A stretch of DNA of 18,431 bases. Origin: Treponema sp. (GTDB lineage: Bacteria; Spirochaetota; Spirochaetia; Treponematales; Breznakiellaceae). How positions within the stretch are numbered: position 1 is the stretch's first letter; each line of letters opens with the position of its first letter. Positions 1 to 7,081 of this stretch are shown one piece after another. The notes below the pieces were generated by a model, which saw nothing but the letters and a program-made list of their open reading frames with translations, was not told where the DNA came from and made no database searches. A program made the translations under genes and the position numbers. The DNA lies in assembly GCA_031270205.1 (NCBI GenBank), contig JAISYA010000067.1, positions 1 through 18,431 of the forward strand. Reading direction: 5' to 3'.

Positions 1-112
1 TACGGTTTTTCCCCTTATATGCGCTCTATTCACCTGTGTTTAATTTTCCGACATTTCTACCTTCATTACCCAGTTATATTATAAACCTGACCATTTGAGT
101 CTGTCAATACGT

Positions 113-136
113 ACGTCGGTAACAACGTCGGTAACA
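113..136. repeat. perfect 12-bp tandem repeat in the leader of the HPt gene
   Basis: The 12-mer ACGTCGGTAACA occurs twice head to tail without a gap (113-124 and 125-136), and the four bases just before it (109-112, ACGT) repeat the first third of the unit. It lies about 130 nt before the HPt gene, in a 266-nt stretch at the left edge that has no convincing gene. Direct repeats of this size upstream of a gene often bind a regulator, but no partner is visible here and a recent replication-slippage duplication is equally possible. Confidence 0.75.
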
Positions 137-168
137 TTTCAAAATGAGGCGTCCTCTATACGCTATTT

Positions 169-192
169 TTCAAAAAAGGAACGCTTTTTGAA
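169..192. repeat. A/T-rich inverted repeat upstream of the HPt gene
   Basis: The arms TTCAAAAA (169-176) and TTTTTGAA (185-192) are perfect reverse complements around an 8-nt spacer. The stem is weak in RNA, so an operator-like DNA site or a terminator of a gene outside the window are both possible. A small second hairpin, GAGG-CGT-CCTC, sits at 146-156. I could not fit a convincing -35/-10 pair for the downstream gene. Confidence 0.45.
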
Positions 193-266
193 TTTAGGGT
201 GTATTTCGTTCAATAGGAAGATTATATGTTTTCATAAGAAAACCCAATAAGGGAAAGGATGGAAAA

Positions 267-989
267 ATGATAAATAGAACCATTTTGGCTGAAAGCGGAT
301 ACGGCGAGGAAACAGAGCTTCCCACCCGTTTTTTGCAGGGCTATGCGGGCGATGAATTTCTCAGCAAGTTTCTTGCGGAGATGATCCGGTCCGCGAAAAT
401 TGAGGGCCTCAACGCGGAGAAAGGCCTTGGGCGTTTCGGCTGGGACGGCAAGGCCTACATGGATTCCCTGCGCGCGTACGTGATACATACGCCGCCGCTG
501 ATTGAGACGGCGCGGATGCTGGGGGCCTCCCCGGAATACGCGCTCGCGGATTACGCAGTTATTGTACACCGGATCAAGGGGGCAAGCTACAGCATATCGG
601 CGGAAGGCATCGGGCACATGGCCGAGCGGCTTGAACATGCCGCCATAGCGGGGAAGGTTGACTTTATTGAGCACGCCAACCACTGGTTTATCGCCGCGGT
701 GGAAGAGTTCATCGCGGAGCTTGAGGATCTGCTTGACAACATGGAAAAACAACGGCAAAAGCACTCCAGGGCCGCCCCGGATTCCGCGGCGCGCGAAACG
801 ATTCTGGACGCCGCGGGAAACAACGATATGGGCGTCATGGACAGCGTAATGAAAAAACTCGAACAGTACTGTTACCAATTCGAAGCGGACCTGCTGCCCT
901 GGATTAAGGAACAAATTGAAAAGGGCGAATTCGGGGAAATAACGGAATGGCTTACACCCCAGGAGACGGTACTGTTTGTCGAGGCGTAG
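267..989 (+). CDS. HPt-domain (histidine phosphotransfer) protein
   Basis: A 240-residue soluble protein with a histidine phosphotransfer domain over about residues 45-155. The signature is HRIKGASYSI beginning at His101, followed by AERLEHAA, matching the HxxKGxxxxxG-type motif in which the histidine accepts a phosphoryl group from a receiver domain. The part before it, with GRFGWDGKAYMDSLRAYV, fits the usual first helices of stand-alone HPt modules. The last 60 or so residues are a separate, acidic helical tail I do not recognise. There is no kinase, receiver or membrane segment, so it would work as an intermediate in a phosphorelay whose partners lie outside the window. The ATG is chosen because AAAGG stands 8 nt upstream. 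It is monocistronic here, and the next gene converges on it. HPt assignment is firm; the pathway is unknown. Confidence 0.85.
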   Translation: MINRTILAESGYGEETELPTRFLQGYAGDEFLSKFLAEMIRSAKIEGLNAEKGLGRFGWDGKAYMDSLRAYVIHTPPLIETARMLGASPEYALADYAVIVHRIKGASYSISAEGIGHMAERLEHAAIAGKVDFIEHANHWFIAAVEEFIAELEDLLDNMEKQRQKHSRAAPDSAARETILDAAGNNDMGVMDSVMKKLEQYCYQFEADLLPWIKEQIEKGEFGEITEWLTPQETVLFVEA

Positions 990-1017
990 GAAGAATTGAA
1001 TGTTCCGTTAAAGCAGC

Positions 1018-1122
1018 GCCGCTTTAGCGGCAAGGGGCGCATGGCCCAGGAGCCTGTTGCGCTTGTGGGTTTTTGCGCTTAAGGCCGCAAAAAACCCCCG
1101 TCTAAGGGACTGCTTTCGCAGT
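1018..1122 (+). terminator. hairpin stack after the HPt gene, including a probable terminator
   Basis: Three hairpins follow the HPt stop codon in quick succession. They are GCCGC-TTTA-GCGGC at 1018-1031, a long stem GGGTTTTTGCG (1067-1077) with CGCAAAAAACCC (1086-1097) containing one bulged base, and ACTGC-TTTC-GCAGT at 1109-1122. In addition CCCCG (1096-1100) can pair with CGGGG (1126-1130), closing a loop around the third hairpin. The A- and T-rich central stem can work as a rho-independent terminator in either direction. The number of hairpins is more than simple termination needs. Confidence 0.5.
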
Positions 1123-1132
1123 TTGCGGGGTA

Positions 1133-1156
1133 AAAAATCGCCTGAAGGCGATTTTT
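1133..1156. terminator. bidirectional rho-independent terminator between convergent genes
   Basis: AAAAATCGCC (1133-1142) and GGCGATTTTT (1147-1156) form a perfect 10-bp stem around a TGAA tetraloop. The A-run on one side and T-run on the other give U-tracts in both directions. It lies between the HPt gene (plus strand) and the symporter gene (minus strand, stop at 1189), exactly where a shared terminator is expected. Confidence 0.8.
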
Positions 1157-1188
1157 GGGGATTATAATGTGCGAAGCGCGGCAAACCG

Positions 1189-2553
1189 CTACGATGGTTT
1201 TCGGCCCGCTTCCCCTTTGCGCCTCCTGCGCTCCTCCAGTTCCGCCATCATGCGGGGCGCTGTTTTGTCCACGTTATAAAAACACATAAGGATAATGACC
1301 AGCACAAAACCGGCTAAAGGGAGAAAGATATAGTTACATTGTATTGCCCGGATGGCGGAAGGCGTTTGGACCTCCGCCTCTCCCGAATAACCGCCCGCGC
1401 CCAGTACAAAGGCCGCGGCCGCGCCTCCAAGGCCGACTCCCATTTTTTGCCCGAAGCTGGCCGCCGCCGACAGAAAACCTTCGCTGCGGACGCCGTTTTG
1501 ATATTCCCCGTAATCAACGGTGTCCGCTATCAATACGAAGAGCAGGCCCAGCGCAAAAGAGAGGCCGATGATGCTGAGGATATTCCCCGCCAAAAACACC
1601 GGTATCACCGTCCCCCCCAACCAAATGATGAGAAAACCAACCGCGCCGATACAGCCGCCCATAATAACCGTATTGCGCTTGCCGATCCTGCCGCTTATGG
1701 CAGGCAGCAGGAGCATGGGGAATACCATTATCAGCATCAGCATGCCTACAACCGGCGCCAGGCCCTCGTTCCGCAGCGCATATTTGCAATAATACACCAG
1801 AGCCGCGCTCCGCATCGCCACATGCATTTGCAGCAGGAAGCCCACCGCCAGGATGATAAGCCAGGGCAGATTCCCCTTTACCGCCCCGATTGATTCGGCA
1901 AGCCTGAGCTTTGCGTTTTTACCTTCGTCAAGGGATAGTTCTTTGAGGCTGCAAAAGACAAACAGAAATAACAGCAGGACAATCGCGGCGTATACGGTCA
2001 TTGCAAGACGGTAACCCTTTGCCGGCTCTCCCCGGCCCAAAGCGGCTACCAGGGGCACGGTGGCCGCCATTACGATGACATTGCCGGTTAACCCACCAAT
2101 GCCGCGGAACACCCCGTATACGGTCCGCTCCCCCAAATCCGTGGTAAGCCGAGGCAAAATAGCGGTGACCGGTATGTTAATCGCCGTGTAAACCATGGTA
2201 AGCAGCATAAAAGTGAGGTAGACGTACACCAGTTTGCCGCTCTCACTCAAGCGCGCCGGAACCGAGAAGGTTAGTACCATCATGATTGCCAGGGGCAGGC
2301 ACATCCAGAGAAAATACGGGCGGCTTTTTCCCCAGCGGGTATGGGTTTTATCAATAAGTATGCCCATCAGGGGATCGGTAATCGCGTCCCATATACGGGT
2401 AACGAGGAACATCGTGCCGACGGCGGCCGCGGGAATATGTACCACATCCGTGTAGTAAATCATCAGAAAGACGCCGATGGCGCTGAAGGAAAGGTTTGAG
2501 GCAAGATCGCTTGCGCCGTAGGCAAATTTGCTTCGCAGAGGACCGGAACCCAT
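1189..2553 (-). CDS. GPH-family sugar:cation symporter (MelB-like)
   Basis: A 454-residue inner-membrane transporter with about twelve hydrophobic segments, the normal size for the glycoside-pentoside-hexuronide:cation symporter family (TC 2.A.2, MelB/UidB/XylP type) of the major facilitator superfamily. The family hallmark is present at residues 53-79: R-x-x-D56-x-x-x-D60-P ... D68-K-T-x-x-R73-W-G-x-x-R78-P. D56 and D60 correspond to the cation-binding aspartates of MelB, and D16 sits where MelB has a sugar-binding aspartate. It should import a glycoside, pentose or hexuronide with Na+ or H+; the sequence does not show which. The ATG has AGGGAG about 8 nt upstream. It stands alone, separated from the operon upstream by a terminator, with a copy of the degenerate repeat 45 nt before its start. 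No glycosidase is adjacent. Confidence 0.88.
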   Translation of the reverse strand: MGSGPLRSKFAYGASDLASNLSFSAIGVFLMIYYTDVVHIPAAAVGTMFLVTRIWDAITDPLMGILIDKTHTRWGKSRPYFLWMCLPLAIMMVLTFSVPARLSESGKLVYVYLTFMLLTMVYTAINIPVTAILPRLTTDLGERTVYGVFRGIGGLTGNVIVMAATVPLVAALGRGEPAKGYRLAMTVYAAIVLLLFLFVFCSLKELSLDEGKNAKLRLAESIGAVKGNLPWLIILAVGFLLQMHVAMRSAALVYYCKYALRNEGLAPVVGMLMLIMVFPMLLLPAISGRIGKRNTVIMGGCIGAVGFLIIWLGGTVIPVFLAGNILSIIGLSFALGLLFVLIADTVDYGEYQNGVRSEGFLSAAASFGQKMGVGLGGAAAAFVLGAGGYSGEAEVQTPSAIRAIQCNYIFLPLAGFVLVIILMCFYNVDKTAPRMMAELEERRRRKGEAGRKPS

Positions 2554-2592
2554 GATAAAACTCCCTGCCTGTAGTGTATACGAAAGTTAAAA

Positions 2593-2608
2593 GACAGGGG
2601 AGCCTGTC
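2593..2608 (-). terminator. rho-independent terminator at the end of the minus-strand operon
   Basis: On the minus strand GACAGG and CCTGTC form a 6-bp stem around a 4-nt loop and are followed at once by TTTTAACTTT. It would stop transcripts coming from the ROK-to-oxidoreductase operon before they reach the symporter gene, which starts 40 nt further on. It overlaps the end of the degenerate repeat element, so a role in regulating the symporter leader is also possible. Confidence 0.55.
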
Positions 2609-2664
2609 CCAAAACCAAATGACTGTACGTTAAGGTTCCCGGCATGGCCGGGGGCAGGGTTGGG
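2599..2664 (-). repeat. degenerate GC-rich repeat element, copy A
   Basis: Read on the minus strand, this runs from CCCAACCCTGCCCCC through a GGCATGGCCGG-type palindrome (CCCGGC-ATG-GCCGGG, 2638-2652) to GGTTTTGGGACAGGCTCC. A second copy in the same orientation is at 18281-18344; over the last 47 aligned bases 34 are identical by hand count, with no gaps. It ends 45 nt before the symporter start codon. A translated reading exists through it but has no protein-like features, so I treat it as non-coding. Confidence 0.6.
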
Positions 2665-2742
2665 CAACTCCCTTTATTGTTAGGAAGCATGCATTCAACA
2701 AGAGACGGTCTTTTTAGCAAAAATACGAAAAAAGGAATATCT

Positions 2743-2943
2743 TCATGTTAATCCTCCGCAGAATTTGGCCAGCCTGTCAACGGCGATTTTCAGATTATCC
2801 AAAGAGTTCGCGTAGGAAAGCCGGATAAAGCCTTCGCCGAAATCGCCGAACGCGGTACCCGCCGCTGCCACCACCCCCGTTTCTTCCAGCAGGCAATCGC
2901 CAAATTCGGATGATGAAATGCCGAACGATGAAATATCGGGAAA
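2743..2943 (-). pseudogene. C-terminal remnant of a class I/II aminotransferase
   Basis: A 66-codon open stretch ending in TGA matches only the last part of PLP-dependent fold-type I aminotransferases. It reads FPDISSFGISSSEFGDCLLE, then a stretch ending AGTAFGDFGEGF, then IRLSYANSLDNLKIAVDRL and the end of the chain. The Arg in IRLSYA is the family's conserved substrate-carboxylate-binding arginine. The usual PG before S/TAFG is replaced by AG. Everything upstream is missing, including the PLP lysine, and there is no start codon or ribosome site in this frame. Similarity begins only 18 nt beyond the stop codon of the oxidoreductase gene, so the missing part was lost or replaced when the two sequences were joined. 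It is distinct from the overlapping 61-codon reading in another frame. Confidence 0.72.
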
Positions 2944-2960
2944 GGTCGGCCAAACAGGAT

Positions 2961-4343
2961 TTATCCGGTAGAGCCCCCATCTTTTTTATACGGCTTGAGA
3001 AAAACGCCGTCTTTCACGAGAATTTCCCTGAGTGTTTTGATATCAACATCTTGTACCGCGCTGTTATTACGGCTTGCAAGGGCCGCGGCAGTACCGGCGG
3101 CTTGTCCCATGGCCATAACCAGCGGGGTTGTACGTACGGCGGCCAGGGCCTCATGGGTGGCGCTGATATTGCGTCCGGCTGCCAGCATATTGCTAATCTC
3201 CCTGCTTATCAGGCTGCGGTAGGGTATTGAGTACCAGCTTCCGGGTTCCATAAAAGTATTGTTTGTCCCCGAACCGTCCGGCGCGTGAATATCGACCGGA
3301 TAACCGGCCATGGCAATCGCATCGTCAAACATTACATTATTGAGAAGATCCTGGACGGTTAATTTATACATCCCATTGATCTTGCGGCTTTCCCGGCTGC
3401 CGATGTTCGGCCCCGTGGAAAGCATAACCGCGTTCTCAAAGCCCGGTATATTTTCCCGGAGAAAATGAAATATCTCAAAGCACTGCCGCCGGCCTTCTAT
3501 TTCAGCGGCGGTTAAATCAAAAGGATCGACCGCGCTTTTTTTTATGATCCGGCTCATATTAACAATAAATTCACCCGGATTATTTGTTTCAAAGCAGAGC
3601 AGCTGTTCCCGGTCTATGGTGAATTTGCCTTCCGCCTTGGCGCGTTTGATAAATCGATACGCCCCCTGCAGCCCGGTCCGGGGTATTTCTCTCAACCGGT
3701 CAAAAGGTATGGTAGCCAGCATATCATCCCGGTTTTTCTGAATATAGTCGATAACTTTTTCCCGATCCACTCCATAAACTTTCATATTCATCGTCATAGG
3801 CTGGGCCAGGCCGTCCTGTTCACGGCCAAACACCGTAGTGATGCCGGCGTTAACCGCCAGGTCCGCATCAGCGGAGGCGTCAATATACACCTTCGCGCCG
3901 GCATCAAAAAAACCATTTTTTGAAAAAAGTTTTATTTTTTCTATCTTCCCGTTTTTGACTTCACAGTCCGTATATACCGTGTGGTACAGGAGTTCTGTTT
4001 TGGCTTCCAGCGCCATGTTTTCCAATACCAGCTTCATTCCTTCGGAATCAAAAGGGGTTACCGAATAGGTATAACCAACAAAATCATCCATGTGGCCCGG
4101 TGAAAATCCCTCTCTGACCATTCGGCGGATAAATTCGCCGGGGATCCCTTCTATCACCTGGGTTGTGCCCGCATGGTAGGTCATCTGCGGACCGGTACCG
4201 CAGGCGGTTAAAGCCCCGCCCAAATAACCATATTGTTCAACCAATAAGGTTTTTGCGCCGCCGCGGCCGGCGGCAATGGCAGCCATAGCTCCCGCAGGGC
4301 CGCCGCCGATTACAATAACATCATAAGAAAGTTCACGTTTCAT
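2961..4343 (-). CDS. FAD-dependent oxidoreductase (FAD_oxidored family)
   Basis: A 460-residue soluble flavoprotein. Residues 8-36 form the N-terminal Rossmann dinucleotide fold with GGGPAG at 13-18 and the acidic residue of VEQ at the end of the second strand. A middle block YIDASADADLAVNAG and the C-terminal block NMLAAGRNISATHEALAAVR followed by GQAAGTAAALA are typical of the FAD_oxidored (PF12831) family, whose members often act on small organic substrates of unknown identity. I choose the second in-frame ATG because AAGGGAG stands 7 nt before it; the first ATG, 18 nt upstream, has no such site. With this start the gene overlaps the stop of the zincin-like gene by 11 nt, so translation is probably coupled. 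It is the last intact gene of the operon and probably carries out a redox step in its pathway. Confidence 0.82.
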   Translation of the reverse strand: MKRELSYDVIVIGGGPAGAMAAIAAGRGGAKTLLVEQYGYLGGALTACGTGPQMTYHAGTTQVIEGIPGEFIRRMVREGFSPGHMDDFVGYTYSVTPFDSEGMKLVLENMALEAKTELLYHTVYTDCEVKNGKIEKIKLFSKNGFFDAGAKVYIDASADADLAVNAGITTVFGREQDGLAQPMTMNMKVYGVDREKVIDYIQKNRDDMLATIPFDRLREIPRTGLQGAYRFIKRAKAEGKFTIDREQLLCFETNNPGEFIVNMSRIIKKSAVDPFDLTAAEIEGRRQCFEIFHFLRENIPGFENAVMLSTGPNIGSRESRKINGMYKLTVQDLLNNVMFDDAIAMAGYPVDIHAPDGSGTNNTFMEPGSWYSIPYRSLISREISNMLAAGRNISATHEALAAVRTTPLVMAMGQAAGTAAALASRNNSAVQDVDIKTLREILVKDGVFLKPYKKDGGSTG

Positions 4344-4893
4344 GATTTTCTCCCTTTTCAATTAAGGTATCATAGGTATACGCAAATCCGTGGGCGCCAA
4401 TTTCCGACAATGCCCGTATACCGGTGCGTCCGATTTTAAAAGGCCCCGCTATGATCATGGGAACCTGGTACAGCCGGCTGGTAAGTCCCAGATTGGTACA
4501 CTCCAAAAAATGAAAATACTCGTGGCTTAATATCAGGTTAGCGGCTTTTTTTATATCCAAATTATTTTTTTCCGCCCAATGGGCAATGGATTTGGTAAAA
4601 AGACGAATGAGATTTTTCCCGGAAAGATAATCGCTGAAGTACCGGCGGTCCCCCGCGATATAATCCACATCCACCCATTGGTACGAAAGTCCGCTCTTTT
4701 CGGCAATGGTAAAGAAATCCGGCTCTCTGTCGAATTTTATAAAAATATTCTTTGCCGCTTCAGATCCCCGTTTCCAGGACATTGTTACAATCTTTTTCCG
4801 GTCTTCCGGCGGAATTTTTCCATAACAATAGTCATAACTTAATTCGCGTTCCGCGGATTCGGGGCCCGGAAATGGAAATGATTGATCCGCCAT
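4333..4893 (-). CDS. small HExxH zincin-like protein of unknown function
   Basis: A 186-residue protein with no signal peptide or membrane segment. Residues 121-130 (ILSHEYFHFL) contain H124-E-Y-F-H128, the HExxH zinc site of zincin metallopeptidases. About 35 residues later SEIGAHGF (163-170) offers Glu164 as the third ligand, the layout of gluzincins, and it is followed by an aromatic AYTY segment. The protein is too short to hold a full peptidase and propeptide, so it would be a minimal zincin. I do not recognise the family. AAGGA stands 7 nt before the ATG; it begins 9 nt after the hydantoinase gene and overlaps the next gene by 11 nt, so it is firmly part of the operon. A hydrolase for a pathway intermediate or a protein-maturation role are both guesses. 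Confidence 0.7.
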   Translation of the reverse strand: MADQSFPFPGPESAERELSYDYCYGKIPPEDRKKIVTMSWKRGSEAAKNIFIKFDREPDFFTIAEKSGLSYQWVDVDYIAGDRRYFSDYLSGKNLIRLFTKSIAHWAEKNNLDIKKAANLILSHEYFHFLECTNLGLTSRLYQVPMIIAGPFKIGRTGIRALSEIGAHGFAYTYDTLIEKGENHET

Positions 4894-4902
4894 TTTTTTT
4901 CC

Positions 4903-7053
4903 TTAATCGCCCCGCCCGGTCCCCGCAATTATCAGGGGTTCTTCCGGTTTATAACCTGAAAGTTCTACGGCGCCGAGACTGTAAATTTGATCCTCGGCGG
5001 GCAATCCTGAAAGATCGATTATCCGTTTCCCCAGGACGATGTACAAATTAGGCAGGGTGGTACCGCCGTCGTCGTAGACGGTGAGTTTCCGCAAAACCTG
5101 TGAAACCGTATCCCGCCAGTTTTCTACCGACGCCTGTAAAACATACGCGTCATTTTTCTGCAGGCGGATAACGCCTTCCTCATCCACCAGCCGCAGCGGT
5201 TTTGTTTTATTTCTGATAAGGCCAAAGATTTTTTTTTCTGATTTTTCATATTGCACCGCATACATCCCCTTGTTTTCGGCGGCCACAACGAGGAACGCGA
5301 CGGGGACATTCAGATTTTCCGCCGCCGCCGCAAGCAGGTCTTCTCTGGAAAGCCTGCGGTTCAGCAGATTTTTATTGCGTAATTCTGTGGCCCCGATGGC
5401 GATCGCGCGTACCATGTTGCGCTGAGTGTCAACCTGGACATTTACCTCGATAGTACCCGGAGCCGCGCCGCTGGCTATGGCTTTTAATTCCGCCTCCCTG
5501 CGTATGGCGATAATATCTGTATCCTGGGGATTTGGGATAATTCGTTCGACCATATCCCGAACCATGGCTAAGGAAACGCCGATGGTGGATATAACCGGCG
5601 CATTCTGAGCGATGCGGTAACGGTGTCCCATCGTTTTCGCCAGATGGGGCACCACCGCTGATGCGCCGCCGCCGCCGCCCACAAATTCGGCAGTTCGGGG
5701 GTTCATCCCGTAGTCCTTCATCAGCTGAGCGGCCACCCTGCTGTTTTTTTTCGCGGAAAAGCCAAGAATGATGGAGGCGGCTTCTTCCACGGAACATTTC
5801 ATACAATCCGCCAAGGGCTGCCATGCTTTCCGTGCGGAGTCAATAAAACCCGCAGCATAATCATTTTCCGGAACAAAACCGGCGATATTGGCGGCTCCCG
5901 CAAGCGTCAGGGCAAACCGTACCCCTCCGTCACATTCAACACAGGCATAGGGGGGATCGGTTGTCCGGGGATGTACTTCGATAAGCCGGGGATTACGGAT
6001 TTTTTCTGTTTCGGTATATACCTCATAGGCCAATCCTGCGATATGAGCGCTGCGGGGGCCCACATCAACCGCTTTACTGTTTTTTAATTCAATCATGCTG
6101 CCGCCGCCTATGCCGACGGTACGCACGTCCAGGCTGTTAAGATATGTTTTATGCCCCCCTACTTCGGCGTATTTGATCATGACCTTGCCGTCTTTAACAC
6201 AGGAAATATCCGTCGAGGTCCCGCCCACTTCAAAGAAAATACCGTCAGAAAGTTTTTCGTACATCAAAGCTCCGGCGACACCGGCGGCAGGGCCGGACAG
6301 GATAGTCAGGATCGGCCGCCGCCGCACTTCTTCCACGGTCATTACCCCGCCGTCGCAGCGCATTACCATAAGGGGGCTTTTTATATCCGCGGCCCGGATA
6401 CTCTGTTCCGTCATCATGGCGGCTTCCAGCATTTTCGGCATGATGCTGGCATTCACCACCGCGGTACGGGTGCGCATTTTAAGGCCGTAGAGTTTTGATA
6501 TGTCGTTGGTAGCCGTACCGGGTATTCCTTCGGCATTACAAAATTCCAAAACCTTGTTTTCATTTTCAGGATCATCGACGCTGAAAGCCTCCGCCGCCAC
6601 AATGCTGGAGGCTCCTCCTGAGGTTAACTGTTTCAATCCGGTCCGTATCTGTTCTTCCAGAACGGATATATTTCCTGAATCAACATAAACGTTGGAGGAA
6701 TGCAAAAATTTTCCGGCGGCCAGTTCAATATTGCCGATATTGGTATCACTTTTGCTTTTTAGCCCTTCCAGGCCCCGGCCCAGAGTCAGGATACCCACAT
6801 CAGCCACATCCCCTTCCAGAAGCGCGTTCGTGGCCTGGGTTGTCCCATGGGCGATGAATATCACTTCTTCCGGTTTTATTCCGCATTGTTCCATAACCAG
6901 ATGCAGGGCTTTTACAATACCCGCCGCTACCCCTTCGGGGGCAAAATGAGTGGTGGGAACCTTACAGGTTCCGATCAGATCATAGGTATTGTTATCAATG
7001 GCCACGGCATCGGTAAAAGTTCCTCCAACGTCTATGCCGATACGTATATTCAT
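4903..7053 (-). CDS. HyuA-type hydantoinase/oxoprolinase family ATPase
   Basis: A 716-residue cytoplasmic protein of the ATP-dependent hydantoinase/5-oxoprolinase/acetone carboxylase group. The N-terminal actin-like fold begins with GIDVGGTFTDAV (6-17), the first phosphate motif, followed by HGTTQATNALLEG. The second motif is SGPAAGVAGAL near 252 and EVGGTSTDIS at 275-284; most relatives have D rather than E275. These enzymes use ATP to open lactam, hydantoin or imide rings or to activate ketones. About 180 C-terminal residues do not match the classic HyuA core and I do not recognise them. No HyuB subunit is encoded here. The start is the ATG just before NIRIGIDVGG; an upstream ATG (7110) would overlap the permease gene and has no ribosome site. 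AGGA lies about 8 nt before the chosen start. The exact substrate cannot be read from the sequence. Confidence 0.82.
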   Translation of the reverse strand: MNIRIGIDVGGTFTDAVAIDNNTYDLIGTCKVPTTHFAPEGVAAGIVKALHLVMEQCGIKPEEVIFIAHGTTQATNALLEGDVADVGILTLGRGLEGLKSKSDTNIGNIELAAGKFLHSSNVYVDSGNISVLEEQIRTGLKQLTSGGASSIVAAEAFSVDDPENENKVLEFCNAEGIPGTATNDISKLYGLKMRTRTAVVNASIMPKMLEAAMMTEQSIRAADIKSPLMVMRCDGGVMTVEEVRRRPILTILSGPAAGVAGALMYEKLSDGIFFEVGGTSTDISCVKDGKVMIKYAEVGGHKTYLNSLDVRTVGIGGGSMIELKNSKAVDVGPRSAHIAGLAYEVYTETEKIRNPRLIEVHPRTTDPPYACVECDGGVRFALTLAGAANIAGFVPENDYAAGFIDSARKAWQPLADCMKCSVEEAASIILGFSAKKNSRVAAQLMKDYGMNPRTAEFVGGGGGASAVVPHLAKTMGHRYRIAQNAPVISTIGVSLAMVRDMVERIIPNPQDTDIIAIRREAELKAIASGAAPGTIEVNVQVDTQRNMVRAIAIGATELRNKNLLNRRLSREDLLAAAAENLNVPVAFLVVAAENKGMYAVQYEKSEKKIFGLIRNKTKPLRLVDEEGVIRLQKNDAYVLQASVENWRDTVSQVLRKLTVYDDGGTTLPNLYIVLGKRIIDLSGLPAEDQIYSLGAVELSGYKPEEPLIIAGTGRGD

Positions 7054-7081
7054 TTGTATGATCCTGTCTTCTCCGGTGATC

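Noticed and set aside
222..914. 230-codon minus-strand reading opposite the HPt gene
   Set aside because: Antisense shadow without domain, opposite a gene with a clear HPt motif and ribosome site.
2650..2664. G-quadruplex in the GGGGGCAGGGTTGGG tract, also at 10415-10429
   Set aside because: Only three G-runs of three or more are present in each; a standard four-run quadruplex cannot form without bulges.
2463..2720. 85-codon minus-strand reading covering the symporter leader
   Set aside because: It runs through the GC-rich repeat and the terminator, has odd composition and no domain; it is best explained as a reading through a non-coding repeat.
2795..2980. 61-codon minus-strand reading
   Set aside because: It is a shifted frame of the aminotransferase remnant; the family match is in the frame ending at 2743.
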